Part shown: positions 42,501-49,057 of the stretch, one piece after another
How positions within the stretch are numbered: position 1 is the stretch's first letter
Layout of the letters: every line of letters starts with the position of its first letter
Assembly: GCA_021819435.1 (NCBI GenBank)
Contig: JAKARB010000016.1
Location: forward strand, 48,332-112,331
DNA from: Pseudomonadota bacterium
GTDB lineage: Bacteria > Pseudomonadota > Gammaproteobacteria > Burkholderiales > Burkholderiaceae_C
Reading direction: 5' to 3'
Length of the DNA stretch: 64,000 bases
Program-made: the position numbers and the translations under genes
Notes under the pieces: model-generated
What the model was told of the DNA's origin: nothing
Database searches by the model: none
What the model saw: only the letters and a program-made list of their open reading frames with translations

Positions 42501-42545
42501 GGCGGCCCAGAAGGCGCCGATTCCCTGATTGATGCGCGACAACAT
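36516..42545 (-). CDS. Bacterial alpha-2-macroglobulin (YfhM-like)
   Basis: This 2009-residue protein is the largest in the window. The start at ATG 42545 has GAGG upstream; the frame extends to 42593. The N-terminus has a membrane span (TVQVLLLAVVAGAALTHM, about residues 65-85), so it is anchored in the inner membrane and faces the periplasm. MG-type beta domains fill the middle (for example YLFSDRGIYRPGDTFNLGVI). The thioester site is YPYGCTEQITS near residue 1520, with the intact CxEQ motif used to bond trapped proteases covalently. The C-terminal receptor-like domain includes DILPGGLEPV. An acidic stretch rich in Glu/Gly (EDGGDEGEEGYEGDPG) lies near residue 600. pbpC follows without a gap. 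Confidence 0.95.
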   Translation of the reverse strand: MLSRINQGIGAFWAAVGQGLAKVGGPVLAVGRFVLGLLFGQWQPPAWLRGLGGLGARALNWCRWHTVQVLLLAVVAGAALTHMPQLKRWWQGLIPDAAGNTELSYQVEAPGRTVIEDKQPPNPLVVKFSGAAVPVIKVGKPATEITMDPPAAGQWTWAAADQLVFQPKADWPVGQRYQVAIGRKALAPNVTLKSREFEFQSPAFTIDVDSAEFYQDPVQVNLRRVVYQLRFSHPVNTKSLEGAIRLDEGDPEESLFGLNTSASRKFTVTYDVHKLLATIMSEPLPIPAQTQSMRLSVAAGVTAQQGGAGSAQKVQRSVEVPGLYSLAINDISASVVSNQAGDPEHVLHVGTSMPVHERELAKAVQAWVLPESDKEGGEPSVWSDPTEVTPAVLQRAKRIKLEPISGEREVNDGLSFRMPSAEGGQYIYVQVAKGLRTPGGYLLADVRTGVMQLKAFAPELSIVSQGSLLALSGDKKLPILVRDLPGVKIEIARMLPQQLHMLVSQSSGDFGKPGFYQGVTPDHLSERFERAVPLKLKPGRSHYETVDFGEYLKGPNGERRGIFLLSVKGYDPKRAAGGSHVDATASPEDGGDEGEEGYEGDPGEQHGEVDPESMEDKRLVLVTDLGLVAKRTIDGSRDVFVQSIATGLPVGQATVEVWGRNGLVLVSQVTDASGHTRLPNLAAFQREKTPVLMVVRKEGDLSFLPFNRYDRNLDLSRFDVGGLRSAGVPNQMTGYLFSDRGIYRPGDTFNLGVIVKAGNWATSLKDMPVELEVVDARGLTVRREVIRLGAGGAAEFSHTTQESSPTGVYTINLSLPRQSGPGAPEVPPLQLGSTTVKVQEFLPDRTKVTTRLSQEALEGWVSPDELKALVSVQNLFGTPAPNRRVTGTLTLRPGYPAFRAFPDHRFHDPAAARNGLTDDLGEQQTDAEGKATFDLRLDRFEAATYQAHVLLKAFEPEGGRSVAAEARALVSDRPFLVGVKASGDLGYVSRNAAREVDIVAVDPKVKPIAVKGLKLMRVEHRVLSVLVKQNSGLYRYESRAKDVTLEELPYAIGASGTKLRLNTATPGNFAYQLRDENGLVLTQVDYSVAGAANLSRSLDRNAELQIKLNKKDYQPGEDIELSIQAPYVGAGLITIERDKVYTHTWFKTDKTATVQKITLPKDFEGNGYVSVHFIRDPASDEVYTSPLSHGVVPFATSLARRTAHISLSSNELVKPGETVKMTLKSDTPTKAYVFAVDEGILQVARYVNPDPLKHFFSKRALEVSTLQTLDLILPEFRKLMMGAAPGGDGEGELGKHLNPFKRKRDKPVAYWSGLVEVNGSREFSYTVPESFNGSLRVIAVAVNDETMAAATTQTTVRGDIVLLPNVPLAMSPGDVVEVGVGLANNIVGSGKDAPIQLNLAVGPGLEVVGDAGRTLKVSERSEASTVFRVRARSDAQAQLGSSAVTFTAQRGTSRARLSTELSVRPASARVTLVQSGTLVGSGELKSQAQVYPQLARSELAISATPWAFASGLMQYLDQYPYGCTEQITSRTLPAVILSSRPELAREVARGRSAAEQSAFDANKVWTTYLTQLRSRQNGDGGLAYWPGGPSDLYSTTQALQLLLEARERQLKAPADLMSKSSDFLQAQLGSGGSGLGGWRQRAQGAYLLTRQGVLVPAALANLRETLRGKAGQDAHLSRHLGAAYLAASYQLLKQDSVANELIEPVWQDLLTRMKAQPPQPRAWDGYDDPMTHDTALIYLVARHFPKRLASLPTQTWENLAKQIRDGWYSTASSASTILAVDAYATAAAQSAKASGPLKAQAINAQGQAQALALGDLLPMARATVPQGTARVKIGQGGELPLFYSWSESGFERGLPDKPLQQGMEIVHEVLNASGQVITEAKLGDEVTVRVRVRSLDRAQIPQVALVDILPGGLEPVQQPVDASEETDEPLWRRRLGGGGTWSLDFADVREDRVLFFGNVGRNMMEVTYKARATNVGEFSMPAAYGEAMYERRIFARSAAGRFTVKPLGK

Positions 42546-42652
42546 GGTCACAGCCTCGCTTGTGTTGTGTGATCGGTGTGCATCCTGCCTCAAATCAGGG
42601 GCCGATCACGTTCCATCCCACCGGGTGATGTTCCTCACCCTTGATCGCCGCC

Positions 42653-43987
42653 TCAAGCCGGCAACACGCCATCGGCCTTGAGCAGCTCTTCCAGGCACTG
42701 GCGTTGCAGTCCATAGAAGGCCTTGATGTCATGGATCTGCCGGACCACCTCGGCGTTGTCCTTCGGCTGGCGGCGCTTGACGGCCAGGATCATCTTGTTC
42801 TTGTTGGTGTGTTCCAGGGAGATGAACTCGAAGACCTGGGTGTCGTAGCCCGCCGCATCCAGCAGCATGGCGCGCAGGCCATCGGTCAGCATCTCGGCTT
42901 CCTGGGCTTGGTGGATGCCGTGCTGGAGGATGGGCCGCAACGGGTGCGGGCTCAGCAGTTGCGGCCGCACTTCCTTGTGGCAGCAGGGCGAGCACAGGAT
43001 GATCTCGGCGCCGGCACGCACGCCCAGGTGGATGGCATGGTCCGTCGCGATGTCGCATGCATGCAGGGCGATCACCACGTCGAGGTCGGCGGGGTGGTAG
43101 TGGCGCACGTCGCCCTGCTCGTAATCCATGCCTGGCAGCTTGAGCTTGCCGATGACGCGCTGGCACAGCTTGACCAAGTCTTCACGCAGTTCGACGCCGG
43201 TGACGCGGGCATCCCGGCCCATCGTGTTGCGCAGCCAATCGTGCACGGCGAAGGTGAGGTAGCCCTTGCCGGAGCCGAAATCGACCACGTGCAGCGCCCG
43301 GCGCTCGGCCAGCGAAGACCGCGCCACAGCGGACGAGAACACCTCGATGAACTTGTTGATCTGCTTCCATTTGCGCGACATGGCCGGGATGATTTGGCCG
43401 TGCGCATCGGTGACACCGAGCTCACGCAGAAAGGGACGCGAGAGTTCGAGCAGGCGGTGCTTGTCGCGGTTGTGGGCCAGTGCCGGCTCAGGCGCATCCT
43501 CGCCTGCCGCGCCGCTGGCCGCAGCGCCTGACGTGGCCCCACCTGCCACGCCAGCGAGCTTGCCCACGCGCACGCTGGCCTTGCCTTTCTTGCTGATGGC
43601 CAACTGCACCTCCTCGGTGGCCGTGAACAGGTGGGCATTTCGGAAGGCACCATCGGCCAGCCACTGGCCAATCAGCGCGAGGCCTTCGCCTTGCGGCAGG
43701 TTCTTGGTGATGTCCTTGGTCGGAAAGCGCAGCAAGAAGCTCAAATGCGGCTGGCCGCGCAAGGCGATGGGGCGCACCATGACGCGCTGCAAGCCCTGGC
43801 CCTGCTCCTCGATGGCCGGCACGCCGCCCTGGTAGGCAACCAGCAGCACCTGCTGGCACGCGCCTTGATGCAAGGCTTCGCGCGTGAGCGTGGCAAAACG
43901 CTGCAAGGCCGTGGTGTTGACCGTGGTGTTGGCCGTGTTGGCGTCGGGCACAGCGGCATCGGCTGGCGGAGAAATCGGCTCGGGCAT
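42653..43987 (-). CDS. SAM-dependent methyltransferase (Methyltransf_32-like)
   Basis: The 444-residue protein starts at ATG 43987; the longer frame to 44122 has no supporting features. The SAM-binding motif I is VVDFGSGKGYLTFAVHDWL, near residue 250. GVELREDLV is motif II, and LDVVIALHACDIATDHAI and ILCSPCCHKEV follow; the HACDxATD and CCHK motifs are typical of the METTL25/RRNAD-like group. The N-terminal 200 residues hold a separate domain (LSFLLRFPTKDITKNLP) and an Ala/Gly-rich linker. RNA or ribosomal protein is a likely substrate, but this is unproven. It is a single gene between yfhM and the LysR gene. Confidence 0.8.
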   Translation of the reverse strand: MPEPISPPADAAVPDANTANTTVNTTALQRFATLTREALHQGACQQVLLVAYQGGVPAIEEQGQGLQRVMVRPIALRGQPHLSFLLRFPTKDITKNLPQGEGLALIGQWLADGAFRNAHLFTATEEVQLAISKKGKASVRVGKLAGVAGGATSGAAASGAAGEDAPEPALAHNRDKHRLLELSRPFLRELGVTDAHGQIIPAMSRKWKQINKFIEVFSSAVARSSLAERRALHVVDFGSGKGYLTFAVHDWLRNTMGRDARVTGVELREDLVKLCQRVIGKLKLPGMDYEQGDVRHYHPADLDVVIALHACDIATDHAIHLGVRAGAEIILCSPCCHKEVRPQLLSPHPLRPILQHGIHQAQEAEMLTDGLRAMLLDAAGYDTQVFEFISLEHTNKNKMILAVKRRQPKDNAEVVRQIHDIKAFYGLQRQCLEELLKADGVLPA

Positions 43988-44082
43988 GGGGGACAAGTTG
44001 GCGGCTCGCGCGGGCAGCGAGAGGCAGGGTGACTGAAGCGGCGGGGCAGCCCACCATTGTGCCCTCGCACAGGTTTCAGCGC

Positions 44083-45000
44083 TCATGCGCCGGGCTCGCC
44101 CACCCTCTTCACCCCGCAGCAAGCCAACCAGGCACGCGCCGCGTGGCCCAGGTAGCGCTCAGCCGCCCACACATGGGCCACCACCCAGCTCAGCTCACGC
44201 GCCGGCAGCGCCCGCACCACCAGGCGCGACGGCAGCTTCAGGCGCCGCAACAGCGGTTCGGGCAGCACCGCCGTGCCCATCCCGGACTCGGCCATCGAAA
44301 GCAAAAAATCCCACTGGCTGCTTTGCGCCACCACCTTCGGGTTCACACCCGCGCGTTGCCAAGCCTCGCGCAGGTGCCGACTCAGCGCGAAACCCTCGGT
44401 GGGCACCACCACCGGCAGGCCGTCCAAGTGAGCCAGACCTGGCCGCTTGAGCCGTGTCCAGGGCGCGTCGGCCGTTGCCACCAGGCAGATGGGGAAGCGA
44501 CCCAGCTCTGCCGTGGCCAGCCTGGCGCCCGGCTGCGACACCACCGGGTTGTGCAGCGGCAGCACGCTCACGCCCACCTCCAGCTCGCCCGCGGCCACGC
44601 GCGCCTCGATCACGTCGCCGCCGGCCTCCTGCACGCTGAAGCGCACGTCGGGGTGCCGCGCCCGAAAGCGCTGGATCAGCGGCGGAAAAAAGCCGTTGAC
44701 CATGGGCGGCAGGCCCAGCGTCAGCTCACCGCTGTGCAGGCGCGTCAGGTCGGCCACCTCGCGTTGCAGGCCTTGCATGGCGCCCAGGGCCTGCTGCCCC
44801 TGCTCGTAGACCACCCGGCCCACGTCGGTGAGCCGCACGCCCCGCGTCTGGCGGATCAACAAAGGCGAGCCGATCTCATCCTCGAGCTGGCGCACCATCT
44901 TGCTGATGGTCGACTGCGTGACGTTGAGCGCCAGCGCGGCCTGCGTAAAGCTGTCTCGGCGCACGGTCTCGATGAAATAGCGCAGGGCTCGCAGGTCCAT
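44083..45000 (-). CDS. LysR-family transcriptional regulator
   Basis: The 305-residue protein has the standard N-terminal winged helix-turn-helix (MDLRALRYFIETVRRDSFTQ, then LNVTQSTISKMVRQLE) and a LysR substrate-binding domain (SGELTLGLPPMVNGFFPPLI onwards). It is divergent from the CoA-transferase gene, with 143 bp between them that hold a LysR-type operator. By the usual logic it controls that gene and itself, with a carboxylate or CoA ester as the likely inducer; the identity of the inducer cannot be read. Confidence 0.92.
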   Translation of the reverse strand: MDLRALRYFIETVRRDSFTQAALALNVTQSTISKMVRQLEDEIGSPLLIRQTRGVRLTDVGRVVYEQGQQALGAMQGLQREVADLTRLHSGELTLGLPPMVNGFFPPLIQRFRARHPDVRFSVQEAGGDVIEARVAAGELEVGVSVLPLHNPVVSQPGARLATAELGRFPICLVATADAPWTRLKRPGLAHLDGLPVVVPTEGFALSRHLREAWQRAGVNPKVVAQSSQWDFLLSMAESGMGTAVLPEPLLRRLKLPSRLVVRALPARELSWVVAHVWAAERYLGHAARAWLACCGVKRVGEPGA

Positions 45001-45014
45001 GGTGTTCCCTCATC

Positions 45015-45029
45015 ATTCCAAAATGGAAT
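45015..45029. promoter_or_regulatory. LysR-type operator (T-N11-A dyad)
   Basis: ATTCCAAAATGGAAT is a perfect 6-bp dyad (ATTCCA-N3-TGGAAT) with a T-N11-A core, 14 bp from the LysR start codon. Next to it are a weaker TGATGA...TCATCA pair (45036-45041 and about 45060-45065). The layout fits an autorepression site plus an activation site for the divergent CoA-transferase gene. Confidence 0.65.
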
Positions 45030-45143
45030 TGGTTTGATGAATATAAGTCGCTTTACGAATCATCAGGCACTGCCGAATACTGTGACAGCCTCCCGCCGGC
45101 CGCCCTGCCGGCAGGGGGATGCGCTTGCCCAACCGGAGACCCC

Positions 45144-46676
45144 ATGCACGCTGACCGCATCCGCCACGCCGCCTTGCGCGACAAGGTCATGTCCGCCGAC
45201 GAAGCGGCCCTGCTCATCCACCACGGCATGACCGTTGGCATGAGCGGCTTCACCCGCGCTGGCGACTGCAAGGCCGTGCCCTTCGCCTTGGCCGAACGCG
45301 CCCGCCGCCACCCCGACGAGCCGCTGCAGATCACGCTGATGACGGGCGCCTCGCTGGGCCACGACGCCGACAAGGTGCTGAGCGACGCCGGCGTGACCGC
45401 CCGCCGCATGCCCTTCCAGGTGGACAACAGCCTGCGCCAGCGCATCAACGCGGGCGAGGTCATGTTCATCGACCAGCACCTGTCGGAAACCGTGGAGCTG
45501 CTGCGCAACCGCCAGCTCGCGCCCGTGGATGTGGCCGTGATCGAGGCCACCTGCATCACCGAAGACGGGCACATCGTGCCCACGACCTCGGTGGGCAACT
45601 CGGCGAGCTTCGCCATCCTGGCGCGGCAGGTCATCGTCGAGATCAACCTGAGCATGCCGCTGGAGCTCCAGGGCCTGCACGACATCTACATCCCCAGCTA
45701 CCGCCCGCATCGGCAGCCCATCCCGCTGGTCGACGTGGCGCAGCGCATCGGCAGCCCGGCCATCCCCATCGACCCGGAGAAGATCGCCGCCATCGTCTTC
45801 ACCGACCGGCCCGACAGCCCCTCGACCGTGCTGCCGCCCGACGCCGAGACCGCCGCCATCGCCGACCACCTCATCGACTTCCTGATGCGCGAGGTGCGCG
45901 CCAACCGCCTGACGCCCGCGCTGCAACCGCTGCAAGCCGGCATCGGCAGCATCGCCAACGCCGTGCTGCATGGCCTGGTCGACTCGCCCTTCGATGATTT
46001 GCGCATGTACTCCGAGGTGCTGCAGGACAGCAGCATCGAGCTGCTCGACGAAGGGCGCCTGAGCTTCGCCTCGGCCTCGTCGATGACGCTGTCGAGCGCC
46101 TGTTATGCGCGCGTGCTCAACCACCTTGACCGCTATCGCAACCGCCTGATGTTGCGCCCGCAAGAGATCAGCAACCACCCCGAGGTGGTGCGCCGCCTGG
46201 GCCTGATCGCCATCAACACCGCGCTGGAGTGCGACATCTACGGCAACGTGAACTCCACCCACGTGGCCGGCACGCACATGATGAACGGCATTGGCGGCTC
46301 GGGCGACTTCGCGCGCAACGCGCACCTGTCGGTGTTCGTGACCAAGTCGCTGGCCAAGCGCGGCGCGATCTCCAGCATCGTGCCCATGGTTACGCACGTG
46401 GACCACACCGAGCACGATGTGGACGTGATTGTGACCGAACACGGCCTGGCCGACCTGCGTGGCCTGGCCCCGCGCGAGCGCGCCCGCGTGGTCGTCGACC
46501 AGTGCGTGGACCCGCTCTACCGCGACCTGCTGAAGGACTACCTGCGCGACGCCAACCGGCGCGGCGGCCACACGCCGCACGTGCTGGAAGAAGCCTTCGC
46601 GTGGCACACGCGACTGCGCGAGACCGGCTCGATGCTGCCGGCGGATGTGTTCATGCGGGATTTGAGCGAGGCCTGA
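45144..46676 (+). CDS. Acetyl-CoA hydrolase / succinate:acetate CoA-transferase family protein
   Basis: The 510-residue enzyme moves CoA between short-chain acids (for example succinyl-CoA and acetate). The N-terminal domain begins with GMTVGMSGFTRAGDCKAVP and the catalytic Glu is expected in the YSEVLQDSSIELL segment near residue 292. The CoA-binding C-terminal domain has GTHMMNGIGGSGDFARNA and IVTEHGLADLRG. Length and motifs match the SCACT/ScpC/Cat1 group. It is divergent from a LysR regulator. The exact acid substrate is not readable. Confidence 0.88.
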   Translation: MHADRIRHAALRDKVMSADEAALLIHHGMTVGMSGFTRAGDCKAVPFALAERARRHPDEPLQITLMTGASLGHDADKVLSDAGVTARRMPFQVDNSLRQRINAGEVMFIDQHLSETVELLRNRQLAPVDVAVIEATCITEDGHIVPTTSVGNSASFAILARQVIVEINLSMPLELQGLHDIYIPSYRPHRQPIPLVDVAQRIGSPAIPIDPEKIAAIVFTDRPDSPSTVLPPDAETAAIADHLIDFLMREVRANRLTPALQPLQAGIGSIANAVLHGLVDSPFDDLRMYSEVLQDSSIELLDEGRLSFASASSMTLSSACYARVLNHLDRYRNRLMLRPQEISNHPEVVRRLGLIAINTALECDIYGNVNSTHVAGTHMMNGIGGSGDFARNAHLSVFVTKSLAKRGAISSIVPMVTHVDHTEHDVDVIVTEHGLADLRGLAPRERARVVVDQCVDPLYRDLLKDYLRDANRRGGHTPHVLEEAFAWHTRLRETGSMLPADVFMRDLSEA

Positions 46677-46710
46677 GCCGGCCCCGCTCTGAGCTCCTCG
46701 CCAGGCCGGC
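46677..46710. terminator. Inverted repeat between convergent CoA-transferase and proQ genes
   Basis: GCCGGCC (46677-46683) and GGCCGGC (46704-46710) can form a 7-bp stem right after the CoA-transferase stop codon. There is no T-run, so termination would be weak or Rho-assisted. Confidence 0.35.
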
Positions 46711-46743
46711 CTTGCGCGCGGCCCGATCAGGAGACTGGTGAGA

Positions 46744-47568
46744 TCAGCCTTCGCTGCGCGGCGGGCGCGGCGCACCCTCGCGACGGGGAGCACCACGGCG
46801 CTCGCCCTGGCCGCCTTCCCGTCGCTGGCCTTGTCCCTGACCTGGTCCACGCGGACCTTGGCCCGGTCCTCGGCCACCACCGCCACCACGCTCATCGCGT
46901 CGGCCACCTTCGGCGCGGCGTTCACCACGGCCCTCGCCCCGTTGATCACGGCGCTGGTCGCCACGCTGATCGCCCCGGTGATCAGGGCGGTGCGGGCGCG
47001 GACGGGCCGCATCTTCAGCCGCTTCGGCGCGGGCCTGGGCCAGCAAGGCATCAAGCTGATCGGGCGCGATGCCCTTGAGCGCGCAGAAGTTGGCCACCGT
47101 CAACTTGGTGGTCTCGAAGCCGCGCAGCAAGGCGGCGCGCTCGCGGCGGCCTGCTTCTTCCTGCTCACGCTTGGCCTGCTGGTTGCCGCGTCGGCGGGCC
47201 AGTTCGTCGAGTGCCACCTTGCGGTGTTCTTCGGAGAACTCGCCGGCCGGGTTGCCATCGAGGTCGAAGCGCTGCTTGGCCTTCGACGCCGCGATCAGGT
47301 AGGAGGTGGTGCCGGTGTGGCGGCGCAAGAAGGCCGACAGCGCCTGCTTGGTGAACACGCCGGGGGCGCGCTCCTGGATGTCGGCCTGGATGCGCAACTT
47401 CAGCGGCTTGGGCTCGCCCCGGAACAAGGCCGGGAACAATTCGGCCAGGCGGGCCTTGGTGTCCGCGACCGACACCTCGGCACGGGGCTCGGCCGAGGCT
47501 TGCTCTGCCGGAGCGGCGACTTGAGGGGGTTGGTCGGCGGATTCAGGCGCCGAGGAGGTCGGGGACAT
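46744..47568 (-). CDS. proQ: ProQ/FinO-family RNA chaperone with long RG-rich tail
   Basis: The 274-residue protein has a short acidic N-terminus and a ProQ/FinO domain at about residues 35-125 (LAELFPALFRGEPKPLKLRI, TKQALSAFLRRHTGTTSYL, KAKQRFDLDGNPAGEFSEEH). ProQ binds structured 3' ends and terminator stems of sRNAs and mRNAs. A helical linker precedes a C-terminal tail of about 85 residues made almost only of Arg, Gly, Gln, Asp, Glu and Pro (for example HRGDQRGDQRRDQRGEGRGE). This disordered, RGG-like tail is unlike the Tudor-like C-terminus of E. coli ProQ. The gene converges with the CoA-transferase gene over an inverted repeat at 46677-46710. Confidence 0.9.
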   Translation of the reverse strand: MSPTSSAPESADQPPQVAAPAEQASAEPRAEVSVADTKARLAELFPALFRGEPKPLKLRIQADIQERAPGVFTKQALSAFLRRHTGTTSYLIAASKAKQRFDLDGNPAGEFSEEHRKVALDELARRRGNQQAKREQEEAGRRERAALLRGFETTKLTVANFCALKGIAPDQLDALLAQARAEAAEDAARPRPHRPDHRGDQRGDQRRDQRGEGRGERRAEGGRRDERGGGGGRGPGQGPRGPGQGQGQRREGGQGERRGAPRREGAPRPPRSEG

Positions 47569-47634
47569 GGGCTGGCAATGGATCAGAACAAGCTGCCATT
47601 GTCGCCTGTCCTGAGCCTCCCCGGCGCGCGAGGG

Positions 47635-48138
47635 TCAAGCGCGTCGGCGAACGGCAGCCGCAACCAGACCCAGGCCGGCCAACACCAGCATCGCGCTGGT
47701 GGGTTCGGGCACGGCCGAGAGGTTCACGCGCAACACGCCCGCGCCGAGGTTCCATGACTGGCTTTGCGAAAAGCGGATGTGCACGCTGTCCGATGTGAAG
47801 CTCAGGTCAGCCAGATTCCAGTTCGAGAAATCGGTGCTGACGCTCACGCTCTTGATGCCACCAAAGTCCAGGCTGGAAAACAACCAGTCCACGCCTGCAG
47901 AAATCCCGCTGGTGTCCGGCAGGCGGATCTCGATGTAGTCATCGCCCACGTCCAGAGAATGGCCCAGGCCGAAACCCGTGGGCAATTCGACCGCGTCCGT
48001 CACCGTGATCGATTGCGACTGGCGATAGCCCGAGCCGAAAGTCCAGGTTGCGTCAACGGTGTCGCCGATGAGGCCGGCGTGTGCTGACGAAGAAGCGGCC
48101 AACAGCGTGGCCGCGCAAAGTGCAAGGATGCGCTTCAA
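47635..48138 (-). CDS. PEP-CTERM secreted protein (second in window)
   Basis: A TTG start at 48138 is chosen because GGGAG lies six bases upstream and the signal peptide LKRILALCAATLLAASSSAHA follows at once; the product then has 167 residues. The mature part is a beta-rich domain (VDATWTFGSGYRQSQSITVT, DDYIEIRLPDTSG, KSVSVSTDFSNWNLADLSFT). The C-terminus is the exosortase signal: VPEPTSAMLVLAGLGLVAAA followed by VRRRA. The long open frame continuing upstream to 49155 is read through another gene and is rejected. Function unknown; surface or exopolysaccharide-associated. Confidence 0.85.
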   Translation of the reverse strand: MKRILALCAATLLAASSSAHAGLIGDTVDATWTFGSGYRQSQSITVTDAVELPTGFGLGHSLDVGDDYIEIRLPDTSGISAGVDWLFSSLDFGGIKSVSVSTDFSNWNLADLSFTSDSVHIRFSQSQSWNLGAGVLRVNLSAVPEPTSAMLVLAGLGLVAAAVRRRA

Positions 48139-48372
48139 GGAAAACTCCCGCGTTGATGTAAGAAATGAATGCGGCAACGCCGCATCCGCAAGCCTAGGCC
48201 GACTGGCGCCGGACGTCAACGCGGCTTGCTCATCGATCCGGGGGGTGGGCGGGACAGAGCGAACCAGGCGCGCAACCTGTGCTGGCACCTCGATTGGGTG
48301 GAGGAACGCGCCAAACAAGCGCCCGCCCTGGGGCAAACTCCGTGAGGTGATCAACAGGGAGACCTCAAACAC

Positions 48373-49050
48373 ATGAACGCCCACCCGATTCGCCTGGCCT
48401 GCGCTGCCCTTTGCGCAGGCGCACTGAGCCTGGCCGCTTCCGCCATCCATGCCGCGCCTGACGACCTGCCATCGGCCCTCACCACCCCCCTGCGCGCCGT
48501 GGCCGAGGACGGCCGCCGCGTGCTGCTGATGCCAGACGGTCGCTGGCACCTCGACAAGCAAGCCGGCAACGCCGCCGCCACGCCGCGTGCCGACGCGGTC
48601 ACCTCGCCTTACCGCACGGCCGTCAAGCGCTTCTCCGTGAAGTACGACACCCGCAACTGGATCCCCCTGCCCGTCAAGGAAGGCGAAGAAGGCAAGCGCA
48701 GCTTCAAGCACCGCACGCTGCCGGTGCAGGCCATGGTGATCGCCGACGAAGTGCCGGCCAACAACACGGTCTTGCGCAACATCATCTTGCACAACATGCG
48801 CAACGCGGGCGCTGCGGTCACCGTGCTGATCGACGAGGAGCGCGACCGCGGCAAGGACAAGATCGGCTACATCCGGCTGCTGGGCTCGATGCAGGGCATG
48901 GACTACGTCTTCACGACGAACTACTTCGCGAACAGCGACGGCAACGTGCAGGTGACCTGCTTGACGGTGCAGGCCCTGTTCGCCAAGTCTCAGGCAGAGT
49001 GCCAGCAGTTCATCGATGGCTTGACCATCGATGGCTTGACCATCGATTGA
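48373..49050 (+). CDS. Secreted protein of unknown function
   Basis: The 225-residue product has a signal peptide (LACAALCAGALSLAASAIHA, cleaved near residue 27). It then has a segment LRAVAEDGRRVLLMPDGRWH, which resembles the short DGR/W repeats of secreted DUF3157-like proteins. The main domain (KRFSVKYDTRNWIPLPVKEG, NNTVLRNIILHNMRNAG, YVFTTNYFANSDGNVQVTCL) I do not recognise. The last residues (FIDGLTIDGLTID) come from a 15-bp tandem duplication. AGGGAGAC 11-18 bp upstream is the probable ribosome binding site. Confidence 0.65.
   Translation: MNAHPIRLACAALCAGALSLAASAIHAAPDDLPSALTTPLRAVAEDGRRVLLMPDGRWHLDKQAGNAAATPRADAVTSPYRTAVKRFSVKYDTRNWIPLPVKEGEEGKRSFKHRTLPVQAMVIADEVPANNTVLRNIILHNMRNAGAAVTVLIDEERDRGKDKIGYIRLLGSMQGMDYVFTTNYFANSDGNVQVTCLTVQALFAKSQAECQQFIDGLTIDGLTID
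49012..49050 (+). repeat. 15-bp tandem repeat at the 3' end of the secreted-protein gene
   Basis: ATCGATGGCTTGACC occurs twice in tandem (49012-49026, 49027-49041), followed by a partial third unit that contains the stop codon. It adds IDGLT repeats to the C-terminus and is likely a recent replication-slippage event. Confidence 0.85.
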
Positions 49051-49057
49051 TCCGGCA

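Noticed and set aside
37833..42572. A 1579-residue open frame on the plus strand
   Set aside because: It is the reverse-strand shadow of the macroglobulin gene; its His/Gly/Ala/Gln-rich composition is typical of antisense frames in GC-rich DNA.
45063..47054. A 663-residue open frame on the minus strand
   Set aside because: It is antisense to the CoA-transferase gene and overlaps the ProQ gene in another frame.
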